A stretch of DNA of 64,000 bases from Epiperipatus broadwayi (GCA_028023455.1 JAQFVV010000030.1:9822876-9886875), one strand, 5' to 3'; counted from the first letter of the stretch, positions 22,431-34,694 are shown. Made by a program: numbers and translations. Notes: generated from the sequence alone by a model not told the origin.

Positions 22431-24540
22431 TGGAGAAATAAATAACTCGGACACAAAATTTTGAAAACGAATTTTAACAAAGTTTATTAATAACAACAAA
22501 TAGATAAACAATTCATTTATACTATTTACAGTGGATATCCTTAACTTTTACTTTACAATTTTATCTACTGGGTTATAGAAAAAATAATTTATATTTTAGT
22601 TATATATCTTTATCTAAACTTAAGACAAAACAAAAAAAAAGTTACTATTTGGTTTCTCATTATGGTTAACTTATTACAAATATATTTATCTACTTTATTA
22701 GCAACAACATTTTATCCTTAATATTGTTAAACTATCTTATTTTAAAAAATTCATAGGAAAACATTCTATAGAAACAAAAATAATGAGTATGGATTTCTCA
22801 AAATATTAAAAATTTTCATCTTGCAAAGTCAAAGATGTTTACGCAAAATATTATCCAAAAATTCAGTACTAGATTTTAGTGTTTATCACACGATGTTTAC
22901 TAATCATAATATATTCTTCTTTAAGCCTTACTTTAGTATGATATAAGTGTAATCATCAATATATTTCTGTTGATCAATAAACAAAAAATATACTATGCAT
23001 ATTGTTTACATAATTTACTTTGTACTATTGTATTTTAAAAATATGCAATACTTATTTTTCTCTTAAAAAAAATAATACTAAAGCATTTAAAATTATTATC
23101 ACTTTAAAGAAAATATCTTTGTTTAGATACTTTATTTTAAAAAAGTTTATATTTCATTTCCGAAATAAAATTCAAAATATATTCTATGATTCTTTTCTTT
23201 TCTTAGGATACTTTGGATCTTCAATTTTAAGTTATAACGTCCTATTCCTTCTAAGCAAATAAACCAATCTTATACAAAACGATAGCATAACCTAAGTTCT
23301 AAATTATTTATCACTTCTCTTAAACATATCTTACTGAACGATGCAGTTACATGAAATAAAGATAGCAAAAACAGATGCATAGGATTAAGGAAGAAAGCTA
23401 GAGTATTACTCTTAACATATCTCAAAATCATGGCACAGTGCGAAGAGATATGACATTTACCTGCCTAATATTCTCTAGTACAGGGACGATGTTAAAGCTA
23501 TTTCTTCAGCTTTATTAGAACATCAAATATTTAAAGAAATATAAACACTGTCCAAATAAAATGTGTATCAGTCATAGGGTTTTGTTAACTATGCTGATAT
23601 TCACATGAAGACTAAATATTATTTCCATTCCTTATAACATCCTATTTCTTAAAACATCATCTTGGTTTCCTGTTCACTAAGTACTTCCAAGCCACTATCT
23701 CAACATTATTTCTCAAGATTTTCCACATCTTACATCGATAAATAACTATCTGCAGTTACAAAAACAATAAATAAAATTCATTGATAATTTAAAACAATCT
23801 TACGATTCCATAAGAAAAGTTGCTTACTTCATTGCTCTGTATGTTTAATCATATACAATCTACTTAGACAATATTTGAATATCCAATAACATGAAAATTT
23901 TAAAAGAATCACATAATTATTTGTTATGTTGGATTATATCACTAATAAAAAAAAAATTGTCGTATGCATATTTTCAAATCAATCCTATCTCATAATGTTT
24001 TTTAAAATGTTGTATGAAATGCGGTACTTATAAGTAAAAAAACTTTTACACTTCATTCTTCCAATTTATGGATGATCTAAAGAAAACAAAAAATATATAC
24101 ATTATAAATTATCAGTAGTTATTATTATTACCAATAACCTTTATCTAGTCATCGTGTTCAGTAGGCTTCCTTTATCCACTTGAGCATTGCAGATATAAAA
24201 AAAAAATTCACACCCATACACTTTATATTAAAATATTTTTAGCTAAATTATTAGATTGTTATATTATAAAATTTTAATATTAATAAATTAATGTTTTTAT
24301 GTTTTTCCTAATCTTATATAAAAATTTAGATTTAAACTAGGTTAACAAAATAAAAGGAATCAAAACTATAATTACATATTTTCTTGACGATAGTTCCTGA
24401 TAAGTCCAAAATGTTTATTATTTTCTCTAGAGTTTTTTAAAAATGTTCTCCTCCAAGCGCGTTAAAGTTTGAAATAAAAATAATTATTAATCCATTTAGT
24501 AAAATTTATAGAAAATAATCCTTGGTTTTAGTATTTAGGA
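22430..24540 (-). other. Less repetitive block with scattered coding-like pieces
   Basis: No known repeat is visible. On the minus strand there are short open pieces next to plausible splice signals: a KMWKILRNNVEIVAWKYLVN segment near 23680-23750, and NIVPVLENIRQ ending before GTAAAT near 23463-23492. Stops fall between them. This could be a decayed or rapidly changing multi-exon gene, or chance in A+T-rich DNA. Confidence 0.25.
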
Positions 24541-24559
24541 CGATAATTATTAAATCATA

Positions 24560-25514
24560 ATATTAATTAATCCCGTGAAGTTTTTTTTTTTAAGCATTTT
24601 CTCTGCCAGCATATCCATGCATATTCCATCTAATTTAGCTTTAGTTATCTGATAAACTTTTAAGTACTATTTGTATTTTTATGGATCCATCTTTTATTCA
24701 ACTATATGTTCACTTTTTTATATAAGTTTCCTTCTTAATACATTTAAACTTTCGTTTGGTATTTTTATATATCACTTTAAAAAAAATTTCAAGTACTTTT
24801 AAACAAATCTTTTCTAAATACATTTTTAAATAATTCTAAGACCGTATATTTTAATATCAAAAACGCTTCTATAACATATTCTCCTGGGTTCTTTCTTAAA
24901 TTCTTGAAAATATTTTTTTTAAATGTTACCTTCAGAAAGGATATAACATTTTACTCCTTTGAATATCATATTATATAAAGATTCATAAGATATATTTGTC
25001 TTATTACTACTTTTAAAAAAATAAATCTTGGATAAACTTATCTAAATAATAATGCATCTCCAATTTTTTCATTAGACTCCGTATGATGTCCGAGCTGTGG
25101 TTTTTTATGTACCAAAACAGTTCTTCGGATATGCATTAATAAAGCTGTATCAACAAATATTCCAAACATTTTTACAGTATTACAATTTATATCCATTTTA
25201 TTTCGTAGTATATCCATCTCTATTGTGTAGTCTAGGTTAAATTTCAGATAAAATACTACTGGCAAGTACTTTTAAAAAATTAGAAAATCATCTCCACGAA
25301 GTTTCTAAATATATAATTTTTTTTTAAACTTTCCTTTTGCAAAATACTTCTTTAAAATTATCAATTAGTTTTTGCAAAATAAACGATAAGAAAGTACCAA
25401 AAAAAATTGACTAAAATAAAAATTTTAAAAATACTATCTTTTTGATAGTTATAATTTACCTTTCTCCAGTTTCAATACATTATTAATCTCCTCCGATAAC
25501 CCTGTGCAAATCAT
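24560..25514 (-). pseudogene. Possible multi-exon gene or gene relic, unrecognised
   Basis: I do not recognise a family. Going down the minus strand: an ATG at 25514 opens MICTGLSEEINNVLKLEK and meets a donor (AAAG/GTAAAT) at 25459. The frame 25265-25038 encodes KFNLDYTIEMDILRNK and GIFVDTALLMHI. A second frame overlaps its end, encoding ELFWYIKNHSSDIIRSLMKK, and runs to a donor SEG/GTAACA near 24930. After TTTTCAAG, another frame encodes NPGEYVIEAFLILKYTVLEL, near 24895-24800. Then ITKAKLDGICMDMLAEKM appears after TTTATCAG near 24650. The two overlapping frames differ by one base near 25125, as if frameshifted. Local G+C and CpG are higher than in flanking DNA. Random frames of this length do occur here, so confidence is low. 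Confidence 0.3.
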
Positions 25515-25569
25515 ATTTATAGTCTGTAAGAATACCTATTCCTATTGGTTAATTCTTACTTTAGCTTGA

Positions 25570-26570
25570 GAACAAATTTACATATTTTCAATTTCAAGTA
25601 GAATTGAATTTCAAAATTAGAAATTATGACATAATGAACTTAAAATATTATTTAAAATATTACTTTTAAATCAATTATTGTTTTATTAAAATTATTTAAA
25701 CATTTAAAATAACTTTTAAAATAACTTTAATAATCTATTCCATTTATCTATTTTTATTTAAACAAAATATTTAATTTTTATTATATCTGTTTTCGTCTTT
25801 ATTACATTACTTAAAACATTACATACGATAGTTAACTTAATATTTATTATTATTTGCTAGGTGACAATTCCATCCAATTCTATAATATAACTTTTAAAAT
25901 ATTTTAAACTTTGTTACTTTAAATACAAACAAGCATGTGTGTGAAAGTATTAGTATACAAGTCACATGATTAATAACTTTGACAGACGATTTTCAATCTA
26001 TTTCTCTGCCTAGACTAATAAAATTGATACACTTATTATATTATATAAAATAATTATAAAATTTGGAAGAACAATTTAGAAAATATAGAATTAAATACAA
26101 TTCTCACCATCATAAAGTTTATTTTTAAAATATATTATATTAATTTTGACTATTAAATATGATTATAAATTTAAACACTGTATTTATTAACTTATCAGTT
26201 TTAAACTATTAAAATCGAATTTATTAAATATACTTTTAATATTTATAGCTGTGTTATTTAATATGGCCAGCTTTTACAACTATATGAAACAATATTTAAA
26301 GCTTTACATAACTATTTTTAAATAATTTGCTATAATTTTATATACTACGTATTTGCTTTAGCCTCAAATTGTACTTTATAACATAATTGACAAACTATAA
26401 TTAATAAATCAAAAGAACATATACTAAATTTAAAATTTTTAGTAATTGACTGTTATGAACTATTACCGACCTATAGAAAAGGGCACAATATATATATATT
26501 GAATTAAATATTTCCAATTGTTATTATAATAAACAATAAAAATGAGATCATATCCATGTAAACAGAGATA
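25570..26570. other. A+T-rich noncoding DNA
   Basis: Extremely A+T-rich, with no supported feature. Confidence 0.5.
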
Positions 26571-26576
26571 GCCTTT

Positions 26577-26870
26577 TAACCCTTTTCCTGCCTCTTACGA
26601 AGCTCCTCGTAGACATCTGACGTCACTCTAACTCTGCCAGTTCTTATGCTAAAAAATTCGTTTGATAGGTTTTGAATAGGTTTTTAAAAGTTCTGTAAGA
26701 TGGTGCCCTCTTCCAAATTATTTTACAAGTAAAAAATAAAAAAAAATGCATTTAAACCTAAACAAAGAAAGAACATCGGTTGTAATTGGTTGTTAGTGAG
26801 ATCTCAGCCGAAAAAGACATTCTGATTGGCTGGAAAGAACAAAGAAACCACCTGATCAAAGAAAATAAAG
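26577..26870. promoter_or_regulatory. Regulatory-like block: CRE and CCAAT motifs beside a TTAA-CCC end
   Basis: An unusually G+C-rich 300 bp. It contains a perfect CRE palindrome TGACGTCA (26617-26624) and two inverted CCAAT boxes (ATTGG near 26779 and 26822). It begins TTAACCCTTTTCCTGCC, which looks like a TTAA target plus a piggyBac-type CCC terminus, but no matching opposite end is seen. It may be a promoter/enhancer, a transposon end, or chance. Confidence 0.25.
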
Positions 26871-26879
26871 AAAAACGCT

Positions 26880-29210
26880 GAGATTTTCATTTCGAATGCA
26901 ATTTTAAGTATTAAAAAAATATAATTTCAGAAATTAAACTAGTTTTTTAAAAAATATACTAAAAAAACAAAATTATTTTCGAAAAATATTGAAGATTTTA
27001 GTAAAAATATTAAAGAAATATTTAAAAGAAATATTTACTTTTCTATAATGTAAAAGTCGACCTTTTTGTTTATATTATAGCTTTTATGTTGCTGAAATTG
27101 AATATTTTAGAATAAATAAATAGCAATTTATTTTTGAAAGAACTTTCGTTCTCTTCATAACCTGAAAAATTAGTAATATACTTTTTATAAACATATCTGA
27201 GTTGAATTTAATATTATAGGCGAATATGTTTTAACAATAGGCTTTGTCTTCAGTTTGTGAGTTGGCCAATTAAAAGATTTGATTTTTACCTCATACAACC
27301 AATAATATAATTAGCGGTTAAAAGGTTAATCTTTGGTGTTTCCAAGAAACTATCAATTACTACTAATTGACAATCCCTGAGGCTAAACAAGTTTTTCATT
27401 AATCTATAATAACTTTTTTGTTGAAATTTTTGTTTGAAGTAAAAGGTGTCCTTAAAAATCTTCTTTTGCTGTATATGTATACTGGGTTTTTCCCCCAAAT
27501 AAAACCTAACCAGAAAATAATCCCTAGGATGATTTTTCAGTTTGTTGATAATATAAGCCCTATCCCAAATAAAAACCCAGTTAAGATTGTCAGCTCATTG
27601 AAACATACAAAGGATATATAGAATTATAAATTAGTGGATTAATAAATAGATATAAATGCAGATTTTTGTACTTGAATAAATGTTACTTACAATTATTTTG
27701 CAGGCAGATTCATAACTAATCATTTTAATAAACTTGTGCATACAATTTTACTTTTCATTTATCAATGCGCATTTATTCATTCTGATATAAGAATTCCTCT
27801 TTCATCTGACCTTCAATCATAAATTCTGTAAATAAATCAACATTGATATTCAAAAAGATTGAAACTTCTTATTAACAGTGATTTTAGTTCACAAATTAAT
27901 CAAACCAGTTTAATGTTTCATATATTATTTTAAATTAAATGTTACTAATTTAACAGAATACACACATGTAATTATGTAGTTATGTGTATCAGTTGTATGA
28001 GATAGTGTGGATAGTTGAAAGGTGCTTGAAAATGTGAGTTCGAATCCCTTATACTTGCAATTAAGCTCTAGGTTATGAAGAGTTCCTGGTTTTCAAATAA
28101 TTAATTTAACAGAATGTAAATAACTTTTGATATTCTCACATTTAACGAGAGTGTTCTGTGATAAGATTATAATCCTAACCGTTACATGTTTAAGCAATAG
28201 TAAAAGTTATTCACGTGTTGTTGAAATTACTAATATTGAATAAATGTAAATTTTTGTATTTAAATAAATATAGACTTTGTACTTGAATATATATATTGTA
28301 CATGAAAAAATAAGACATCCCTAGAAAAAAAATCCCTAAGCCATCTTTTGGAAGTAAAAATTAATATAAGACTTAATCTTATTTTTGGGGGAACACAGTA
28401 TATTAGATCTCATGAAATGATTTTGCATAAAAAACAGCAGGGTAAAGTTTCACAAATATTGACATCCAAATCGTTATTTGTTAACCAATAAAAATGAATA
28501 ATGCTTTGAATGTTATTCTTATGCAATATTCCAGGATATGTATATATATTTATATGTTGTTTGATAGATTACTTGGATTTAGTTGTTATGAGGATTGGGT
28601 TTGTTGATTTTTATTTATATTGGTATTGTTTATGTATTGATTGTGCTCATGTATTTAATATATATATATGCATCATTTTCTAAAGAAAAAAGTCAATTCG
28701 CATTGTAAATTAAATATTAACTTTAAAAAAGGATTTAAAGAAAGAATGATGAATAAAGACATGAATATTATTTTTAAAAATAATAAAATAAGTAATTATA
28801 TTCCACGTATCACACAAAAAACTACAAAATTATAAGTTTGTTGCTTTAAATTTATTTGGAAAAAAATGTTTATACACTTATTTGATATGCTAATTCTAAT
28901 GATTTTATATCTTTTTATAATTTGAAATTTGCAAAATATTATTAGAGTCTTTTTTATCAACATTTCAGAAATATCTTTTATTATGAAGAAATCGATGCTT
29001 TCAATTCATTCTAGAAATAAGGAATCCTGAATAGCATGTTGTTTTTTAAAAAAATACATCAGCTGATACGAATATAAAAAATAGTCAAATGATATCATCT
29101 TAGAGAATAAAATCAAAATATACATAATTAGCAGACTTATATATTCTATTACATTTTAAAATGAGATTTAAAAACAAAAACTCTGAAAAATTGTATAAGT
29201 TATATATATA
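26880..29210. other. A+T-rich noncoding DNA
   Basis: Contains one tail-only copy of the family 2 hammerhead element at about 27960-28065 (GTATGAGATAGTGTGGATAG, then GAGTTCGAATCCC). Nothing else is supported. Confidence 0.55.
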
Positions 29211-29215
29211 TATAT

Positions 29216-30160
29216 TGTAACGTTTTCCACGTTTTGGTTGATTCTGATAGGCCTTTTTTTTATATACATTATGAAGTGAAAGTTAATCAAGCTATGGATA
29301 AGAAAATATATTGTTCCTATTTTCAAAAACACATAGCTATATTTCCTGATTAACTGGCCTATTAATTATTATGACAGGAATTGCCAACAAAGTTAGTTTT
29401 AATTTATAAGCTTAATTTTAGTCACAATCGGGAATAATTAATCATAGCTTACCAGTAAGTTTAGCAAATTTCTATAGATGTTTGATTGCCATGCATGGTT
29501 TTTTATGTGAGAGAATGATCTCATTGCCATTGGTTTTAATTTGTTTTTAGTATGTCCTAAAGGCTAGTCATGAAAGCTTTTCTGGAGTTTATGGCCTTCA
29601 TGATGAACAATATCAAAAGCTTCAGTCCACTCCAGCATGAAGAATTATTTCAGCATAGAGTGGTCCTGGATTTCATGATCCAGAACTAGTCAAAAAAAAA
29701 GCAGACAAGACCTCATCACACTTGTATTCTTCTTTTTATACTAGAGGTCCAAGTTTCAGACTTCTGCACATATTTTCTTTAGTCCTTTTATCAACATACA
29801 AGATAATAATCTTGTACATTCTTTCTTAAATTTAAGTTACAAAGTCTTTTTTTAAACATCCTTTAATTAGCTTCCAAAAGGTTTTTCTGATTGTAATCTG
29901 CATGTGGAATTCTCTTTCTTTTAGTTTTTCTGGATTAGTAATCTGTGTGTCATGTGTCTTTTATTCTTTCCAATTTTAACATTTATTTTTAATTAGTAAA
30001 AAAAAAACATGAACGAAAAATTGTACATTTAAAAAAAAAAAATTATACAAACTAAAAAAAAAATGTAATTGCATCTTTTAATAAGATCACTAAATTTACT
30101 TTTTCTTTTAGCTTTTACCAAATGCCAATATATTTGTACCATATATAAATAAATGGTACA
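29216..30160 (-). mobile_element. Solo LTR related to the 31-36 kb element
   Basis: It starts TGTAACGTTTTCCACGTTTT and ends ATAAATAAATGGTACA, the same end as the LTRs at 32632 and 36033. Blocks shared in order with those LTRs include GTTAATCAAGCTATGGATAA, CACATAGCTATATTTCCTGA followed by TTAACTGGCC, GTTACAAAGTCT and CCAAAAGG-TTTTCTGAT. It is about 945 bp and clearly diverged and partly deleted. Flanking bases are (TA)n on both sides, as for the complete element. No internal region or second LTR is present, so it looks like a solo LTR from recombination. Confidence 0.7.
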
Positions 30161-31281
30161 ATATATATAAATTTATATACAGTAGGAACTGCTACAATGA
30201 ATATAATTGTTTTCTGAAGGTCGTTTATTATATTATGTATTTATTATGACTTATATTGAGATATACATGTTTAGAGATCTTTCATAACAAACCCATGGCT
30301 TAGAGTAAAGTTATCATCTAAAAAAATTATTTATTCAGTGGAAAAATATAAATTCAAAAATATAAATTTAAAAATATGTATCAGTCTGAAACTAAATTCA
30401 ACTTATAAAATAAAAATGTAAACAAACATATCTTAATAAAATTTCACAGATTGTTTATTTCAGAAATTCCATTTTCTTGCATATAAATTTTGATTTTGCT
30501 TGATGCCACAATCTAACTTATTTTTGTCTCAACTCTAGTCATTTTTTAAAAAACAAACACTATTTAATATCACTTTATTTCTGCTCCCTTATTTCAAAAC
30601 TATTCTTTTGACATTTAATTCTGTTTTTAGCATCATAATAAAAACCAAACAAATTTATTCTATTAAAAATCTTTTTACTCTAACTTTTGCCCTTTGGATT
30701 TCTTTCTTCTTGACATCATAACACAACCCTTGCTCATATTTACAACTAAAGTCAATCTTATAAAGGCATAAACAAACTAACACTAATAAAGATTACTTTC
30801 ACTATTTTGTTTGGAAATTATTTTGCCAATACTGATAAACAACTTTCTCATTCAGGGTTCACAATCTCTTGAACAATTTATGGCCATGCCTCCTCCTGTG
30901 CTAGCCAATGACTTTCATCATAACATTTGAATTCATTGATAATTTTACTGATTTTCAGGATTATGGTTAAAACTATTATAGCAATTGTAATTGTACAAAT
31001 TAAACAAATCCTCTTTTAGTTCACCAAATCTGTAATGATAAAAGGGTCCAACTAAAATTACTAGAGCCACACAAATTGAGCAAGCCAAATCTCTAAATCA
31101 AATAAAACTATTAACTCAAATTTATTTACAAAATAAATAATAAAACTAATTAATACATTTAATAAATTTGAAGTAGTTTATTCTAAAATGTTTACTTATT
31201 TTAACTACAATGTGATATTGCACATATTTACCACAAAAATTATTTATCTTCAATAAACAATATATATATATATATATATAT
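30161..31281. other. A+T-rich noncoding DNA with a possible small exon
   Basis: Near 30855-30931 an acceptor-like TTTCTCATTCAG is followed by a frame encoding SQSLEQFMAMPPPVLANDF and then a stop, richer in G+C than the surroundings. It could be a terminal exon or a piece of an unknown repeat. The 3' end is (TA)n with the target CAATAAACAATATAT shared with 43.34 kb. Confidence 0.25.
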
Positions 31282-32632
31282 TGTATCGTTTTTCGTATTG
31301 CTAGACCACAATACGCCCCAAATGTATATTTGAGCGTGAGTTGATCAAACTGTATCAAGGAAAAAAAAAGAAAGTTGTATTTCTATTCTTAACACAGCTA
31401 TTTTTCCTGATCAACTTCGGCCTAGAATTATTACCGAGTACAATCGTGAGCAGAGCCAGTTTTTAATTTCTACTTGAGGGCGCCAGGGTCGTTAGACCCA
31501 CTGAGACTGCGTCAAATATTGTAGTCCGTAAGGTAATAATTATACGATCTAAATTTACTAACTAAAAAAAATTACATAGCCTAGTATTAATTTCTTTGAC
31601 ACGTACAATGAAAGTGATGTTAATAATAATGATTTATTATAATTCGTTAAACATTTAATAATGATAATTATGATAGGAAATACAACGTTGGAAAAAATTG
31701 TGTATATGAATTCATTAATCAGTGTCGAATATTGGAGTATCCATTAATTAGTCTGATTTTCTGTCACGACATTTTGGTTTCTTTCTCAGTTCATGAATCT
31801 TCTGATACAAGAAAATTTTATTGTACAACATTTCAATTCAGTTCATCACTCATAAAGCTTTATGTAAAAAAAAATATTTATGTACATTTACTTACCGGTA
31901 AGTTAACATTACGTAGGTCATGGATCTTCCCGACGTACAATTCCGTTAGAGAGTAGTCCACAGTAGCTGTTTTCTTTTTCTTTTTATTTTAGGTCCGAAT
32001 CTCCGATCTATTTTAGGTAGCACGAGGACGATCTAGGTGACTTTTTCCGAGAGAAAGTGTCGGCGAGCGATAACTTTCTACTCACTCATGGCGGGCGATT
32101 TCAGCTGGTATCTAAGTGAACACATTTTTAAAAAAAAAGAATATGAAACACTTCTAAATGCTCAGCGTTATTGGAACACCCAGGTAAAAAGACCCCTTTT
32201 CAAATCTGTCCGCTCCTTTTATACCTTCGATTCTTTTTAGAAGCTCTGCGCACGTCCTTTCTTTTCTTTTGTTTTACTTTACAACTTCTACATTTTTCTC
32301 CTTTTCTTTTTTACAAAGTCTGTTTTCCGCTGCGAATTTCGGCCATTTTTAATTACCATCCGAAAGTTGTTTCTGATAGCAATCTTTCGCCTTTTGAAAT
32401 TTCCTTTCGCTATTTTAATCAATGATTCAATATACACTTTCCAACACTGAATTTATTTTATTTAACTTATTTTCAAAAAAAAAAGAAAAATTAAACTTTC
32501 ACTGTACGTTATCTTTCTCTTAAAACTTTATGTTACAAAAAAATAAAGGTCATGTTCGTTCTCCTTTCTCCTTTCTATCATAATTAATATTAAAAAGTAA
32601 TTTGTACTTTATATATATAAATAAATGGTACA
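31282..32632 (-). repeat. LTR (3' LTR in element sense)
   Basis: 1351 bp, from TGTATCGTTTTTCG on the plus strand to AAATGGTACA. Inside it, CGTATTG and CAATACG near the end can pair around CTAGACCA. ORFs on the plus strand (for example 32171-32425) are duplicated in the other LTR, run antisense to gag and have no domain; I do not call them genes. Confidence 0.92.
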
Positions 32633-33151
32633 ATACCACCGGGGCAGGGGAATGAGAATAAAATGTAGGTTTAAACTAATTTTATTCTTAAGAAGTCTTC
32701 ATGCCCATATTCGTGTGTTTTGTTTTATTATCGCGCTGATATATTGTGTGAACTCATTCCACAAGCGACGTTCGGCGGGAATGTAAAATATTTCCACATT
32801 CATCTGTCCTCTCCGCTTAATCGTAATAGTAACGCTAAAGACCCCAAGTTATAAGCACAAACGAGCGTTGCTCATCATTTTGAGTCTTACAGGCTCGTGG
32901 CAACCTGGTCTGTCCTCCCCAATATCGGGATCTCTGCTAGAAATAGACTGATGAGCGTTTAAAGACGGTCTTATGTTACATACTGCGTACTAGGACTTGG
33001 GGTTATGCTTTTTTCCCTCTTTAGTGACCGCCTACCCGGTCAAATACTTGTGACTTACGTTCACACCAGCCATATCATTATTTCTTTTCGTTTTTTCTGA
33101 GGCACATCCGAGGTCTGCAGGGTATTATCCGGCCCACTCTATCTCTCAATG

Positions 33152-34270
33152 TTATCTATCACTATAACTGGTTGATGGCGGAGGTGACAAGGATCGAACC
33201 CCCTCTCTGTATTGCTCGCACCAGTCTCTCCATTTTATATCAAGGTCTTCTCTCTTGTATTTATTTTCACTCCTAACTTTTTCGTCTATTTCTGGAGGTC
33301 TTGCACGGATTCCCTTCCTTTTATTCTTAGTCGGGGACCCCTTATTTTTCCTTTGATTTCCAGCACTATTAGTCAACACTATAGTGTTCAGTTGTATCCG
33401 ACCCTTCTGGTTCGGTAATTTGTCGAAGTGTTTAGGACTCGTCTCTTCTCCAGTGTTGTCATTCTCGAAAGCACTAAGCAATTCTGCCATTCTCTCTACT
33501 GTCTCACATCCGGTACTTACCAACAGATGCCCTACTGGATCGGGAAAATTTTTCCGCGTAATCTTGATAATCTGTTTTTCTGTTAATTTGCACTCCGTCA
33601 GCGCTCGTAGTTGCGCTACTTGTTTCCAAAAAAATGGTACATAACGCTCTTCTGTTCTGCATTTCTCTTGCGCCACTTTATTCTTAATTCGTTCTTGGTG
33701 GTCCTCGTTCCAATAGCATTTGATTAATATTTGACCATACTGTGTAAAGTTATTCGGTTTCTTAAACAAGGATTCCCACCAAGCTTGCGCCGTCCCTTGT
33801 AAATGATTAACTGCCAGCGTTAGTTTAACTTCTTCCGACATGGGGTTTATCGCGAAGTACCCCTGCAGGCTGTTTAAGTGTTCCATCGGTGATTCTCCAT
33901 TTTGTCCATGGAAAATTTTTAATTTCAAAAAGGGGTTTACTGCACTCGGCATGTTTTCTCTATTTTCTATGAATTTTATCTCTTTGCTTTCTTGTTTATC
34001 GGATCTCAATTCTACCACTTCTGTGTTCTGTGACCCTTTAGCTATTTTCTCATCTACTACCTTTATTAACTCTTCTTTCATTTCTTTAATTTCTACCCTT
34101 ATTTCTTCTTTCAATTCTCTGACCCTCTCTGCCATTTCTTTTTTTATCTCTTCTTTGAATTCTGTCATGCATTCGTATAATAGTTTTTTTATTAAGGGTT
34201 CCAAACCCTCTTTTAATTCTTCCGCGCCTTCTGCCATATTTTGTGTATTTTTATTATTTCTCAATTTCAT
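33152..34270 (-). CDS. gag: Gag-like capsid protein of LTR retrotransposon
   Basis: A 372-residue intact frame, by far the longest in the window. Residues about 12-75 are Glu/Lys-rich with heptad character (a predicted coiled coil). Residues about 110-235 resemble the retrotransposon Gag (capsid) domain: an F-x-G-x-x-x-E-S-P-M-E-H-L start, then LAVNHLQGTAQAWWESLF and a helical region ending near a RKNFPDPVGHLL block. The C-terminus (290-372) is basic and should bind RNA. No CCHC zinc knuckle is seen. The first Met is at 34270; Met12 (MAEGAEELKEG) is also a plausible start. Role inferred: forms particles that package the element's RNA. The TAA stop is followed by 520 bp without pol. Absence of stops agrees with a young element under recent selection or recent arrival. 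Confidence 0.85.
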   Translation of the reverse strand: MKLRNNKNTQNMAEGAEELKEGLEPLIKKLLYECMTEFKEEIKKEMAERVRELKEEIRVEIKEMKEELIKVVDEKIAKGSQNTEVVELRSDKQESKEIKFIENRENMPSAVNPFLKLKIFHGQNGESPMEHLNSLQGYFAINPMSEEVKLTLAVNHLQGTAQAWWESLFKKPNNFTQYGQILIKCYWNEDHQERIKNKVAQEKCRTEERYVPFFWKQVAQLRALTECKLTEKQIIKITRKNFPDPVGHLLVSTGCETVERMAELLSAFENDNTGEETSPKHFDKLPNQKGRIQLNTIVLTNSAGNQRKNKGSPTKNKRKGIRARPPEIDEKVRSENKYKREDLDIKWRDWCEQYREGVRSLSPPPSTSYSDR

Positions 34271-34675
34271 ATATGGCCGTATTGCTTATTTTTGCTACAG
34301 TAAACAAAATCTTAACGCTATCAATTTTTTTTTTACGATATAAATCTAATATTTTATTTTGCTTTGCTAATAAATTCGTTCACCGACACCCCTCTCTTTT
34401 ATCACCCTATAATCTCCCGTCCCCCTCTACCTTTTCCGTCATTTCCTACCTTTGATCGTTTTTATTTATTATTTAATAATTTATAAGCTATTATTTTCTT
34501 TCACTCTAGTCCTTATTTAAATCCTACTCTAAAAAAAAACTTTTGTAATCTTACGCAATAACTTTTTAGACTTGCGTACTATTTGCGGTCATATTTATTT
34601 TCCGGCTACAGACATTAAATACTCAATTTTATGCCATTTTTAGATTTTCTCAGGTCGTGGTTTTTTTAAATCGAA

Positions 34676-34693
34676 GCCCGAGTTGGGTCGCCA
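34676..34693 (-). promoter_or_regulatory. Primer-binding site
   Basis: In element sense, TGGCGACCCAACTCGGGC begins one base after the 5' LTR. It starts with TGG, complementary to a tRNA 3' CCA, and is close to the TGGCGCCCAACG-type site pairing with tRNA-Lys; the exact tRNA is an inference. It confirms the minus-strand orientation. Confidence 0.75.
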
Positions 34694-34694
34694 T

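Noticed and set aside
23020-23262. An 80-codon plus-strand frame
   Set aside because: Lys/Phe/Ile-rich from A+T-rich DNA, with no motif.
32171-32425. An 84-codon protein, identical at 35581-35835
   Set aside because: Identity follows from its position in both LTRs. It is antisense to gag, has no recognisable domain, and open frames of this length are expected by chance here.
33840-34343. A 167-codon plus-strand ORF
   Set aside because: It is the antisense shadow of the Gag coiled-coil region (Ser/Phe/Leu-rich because gag is Glu/Lys-rich).
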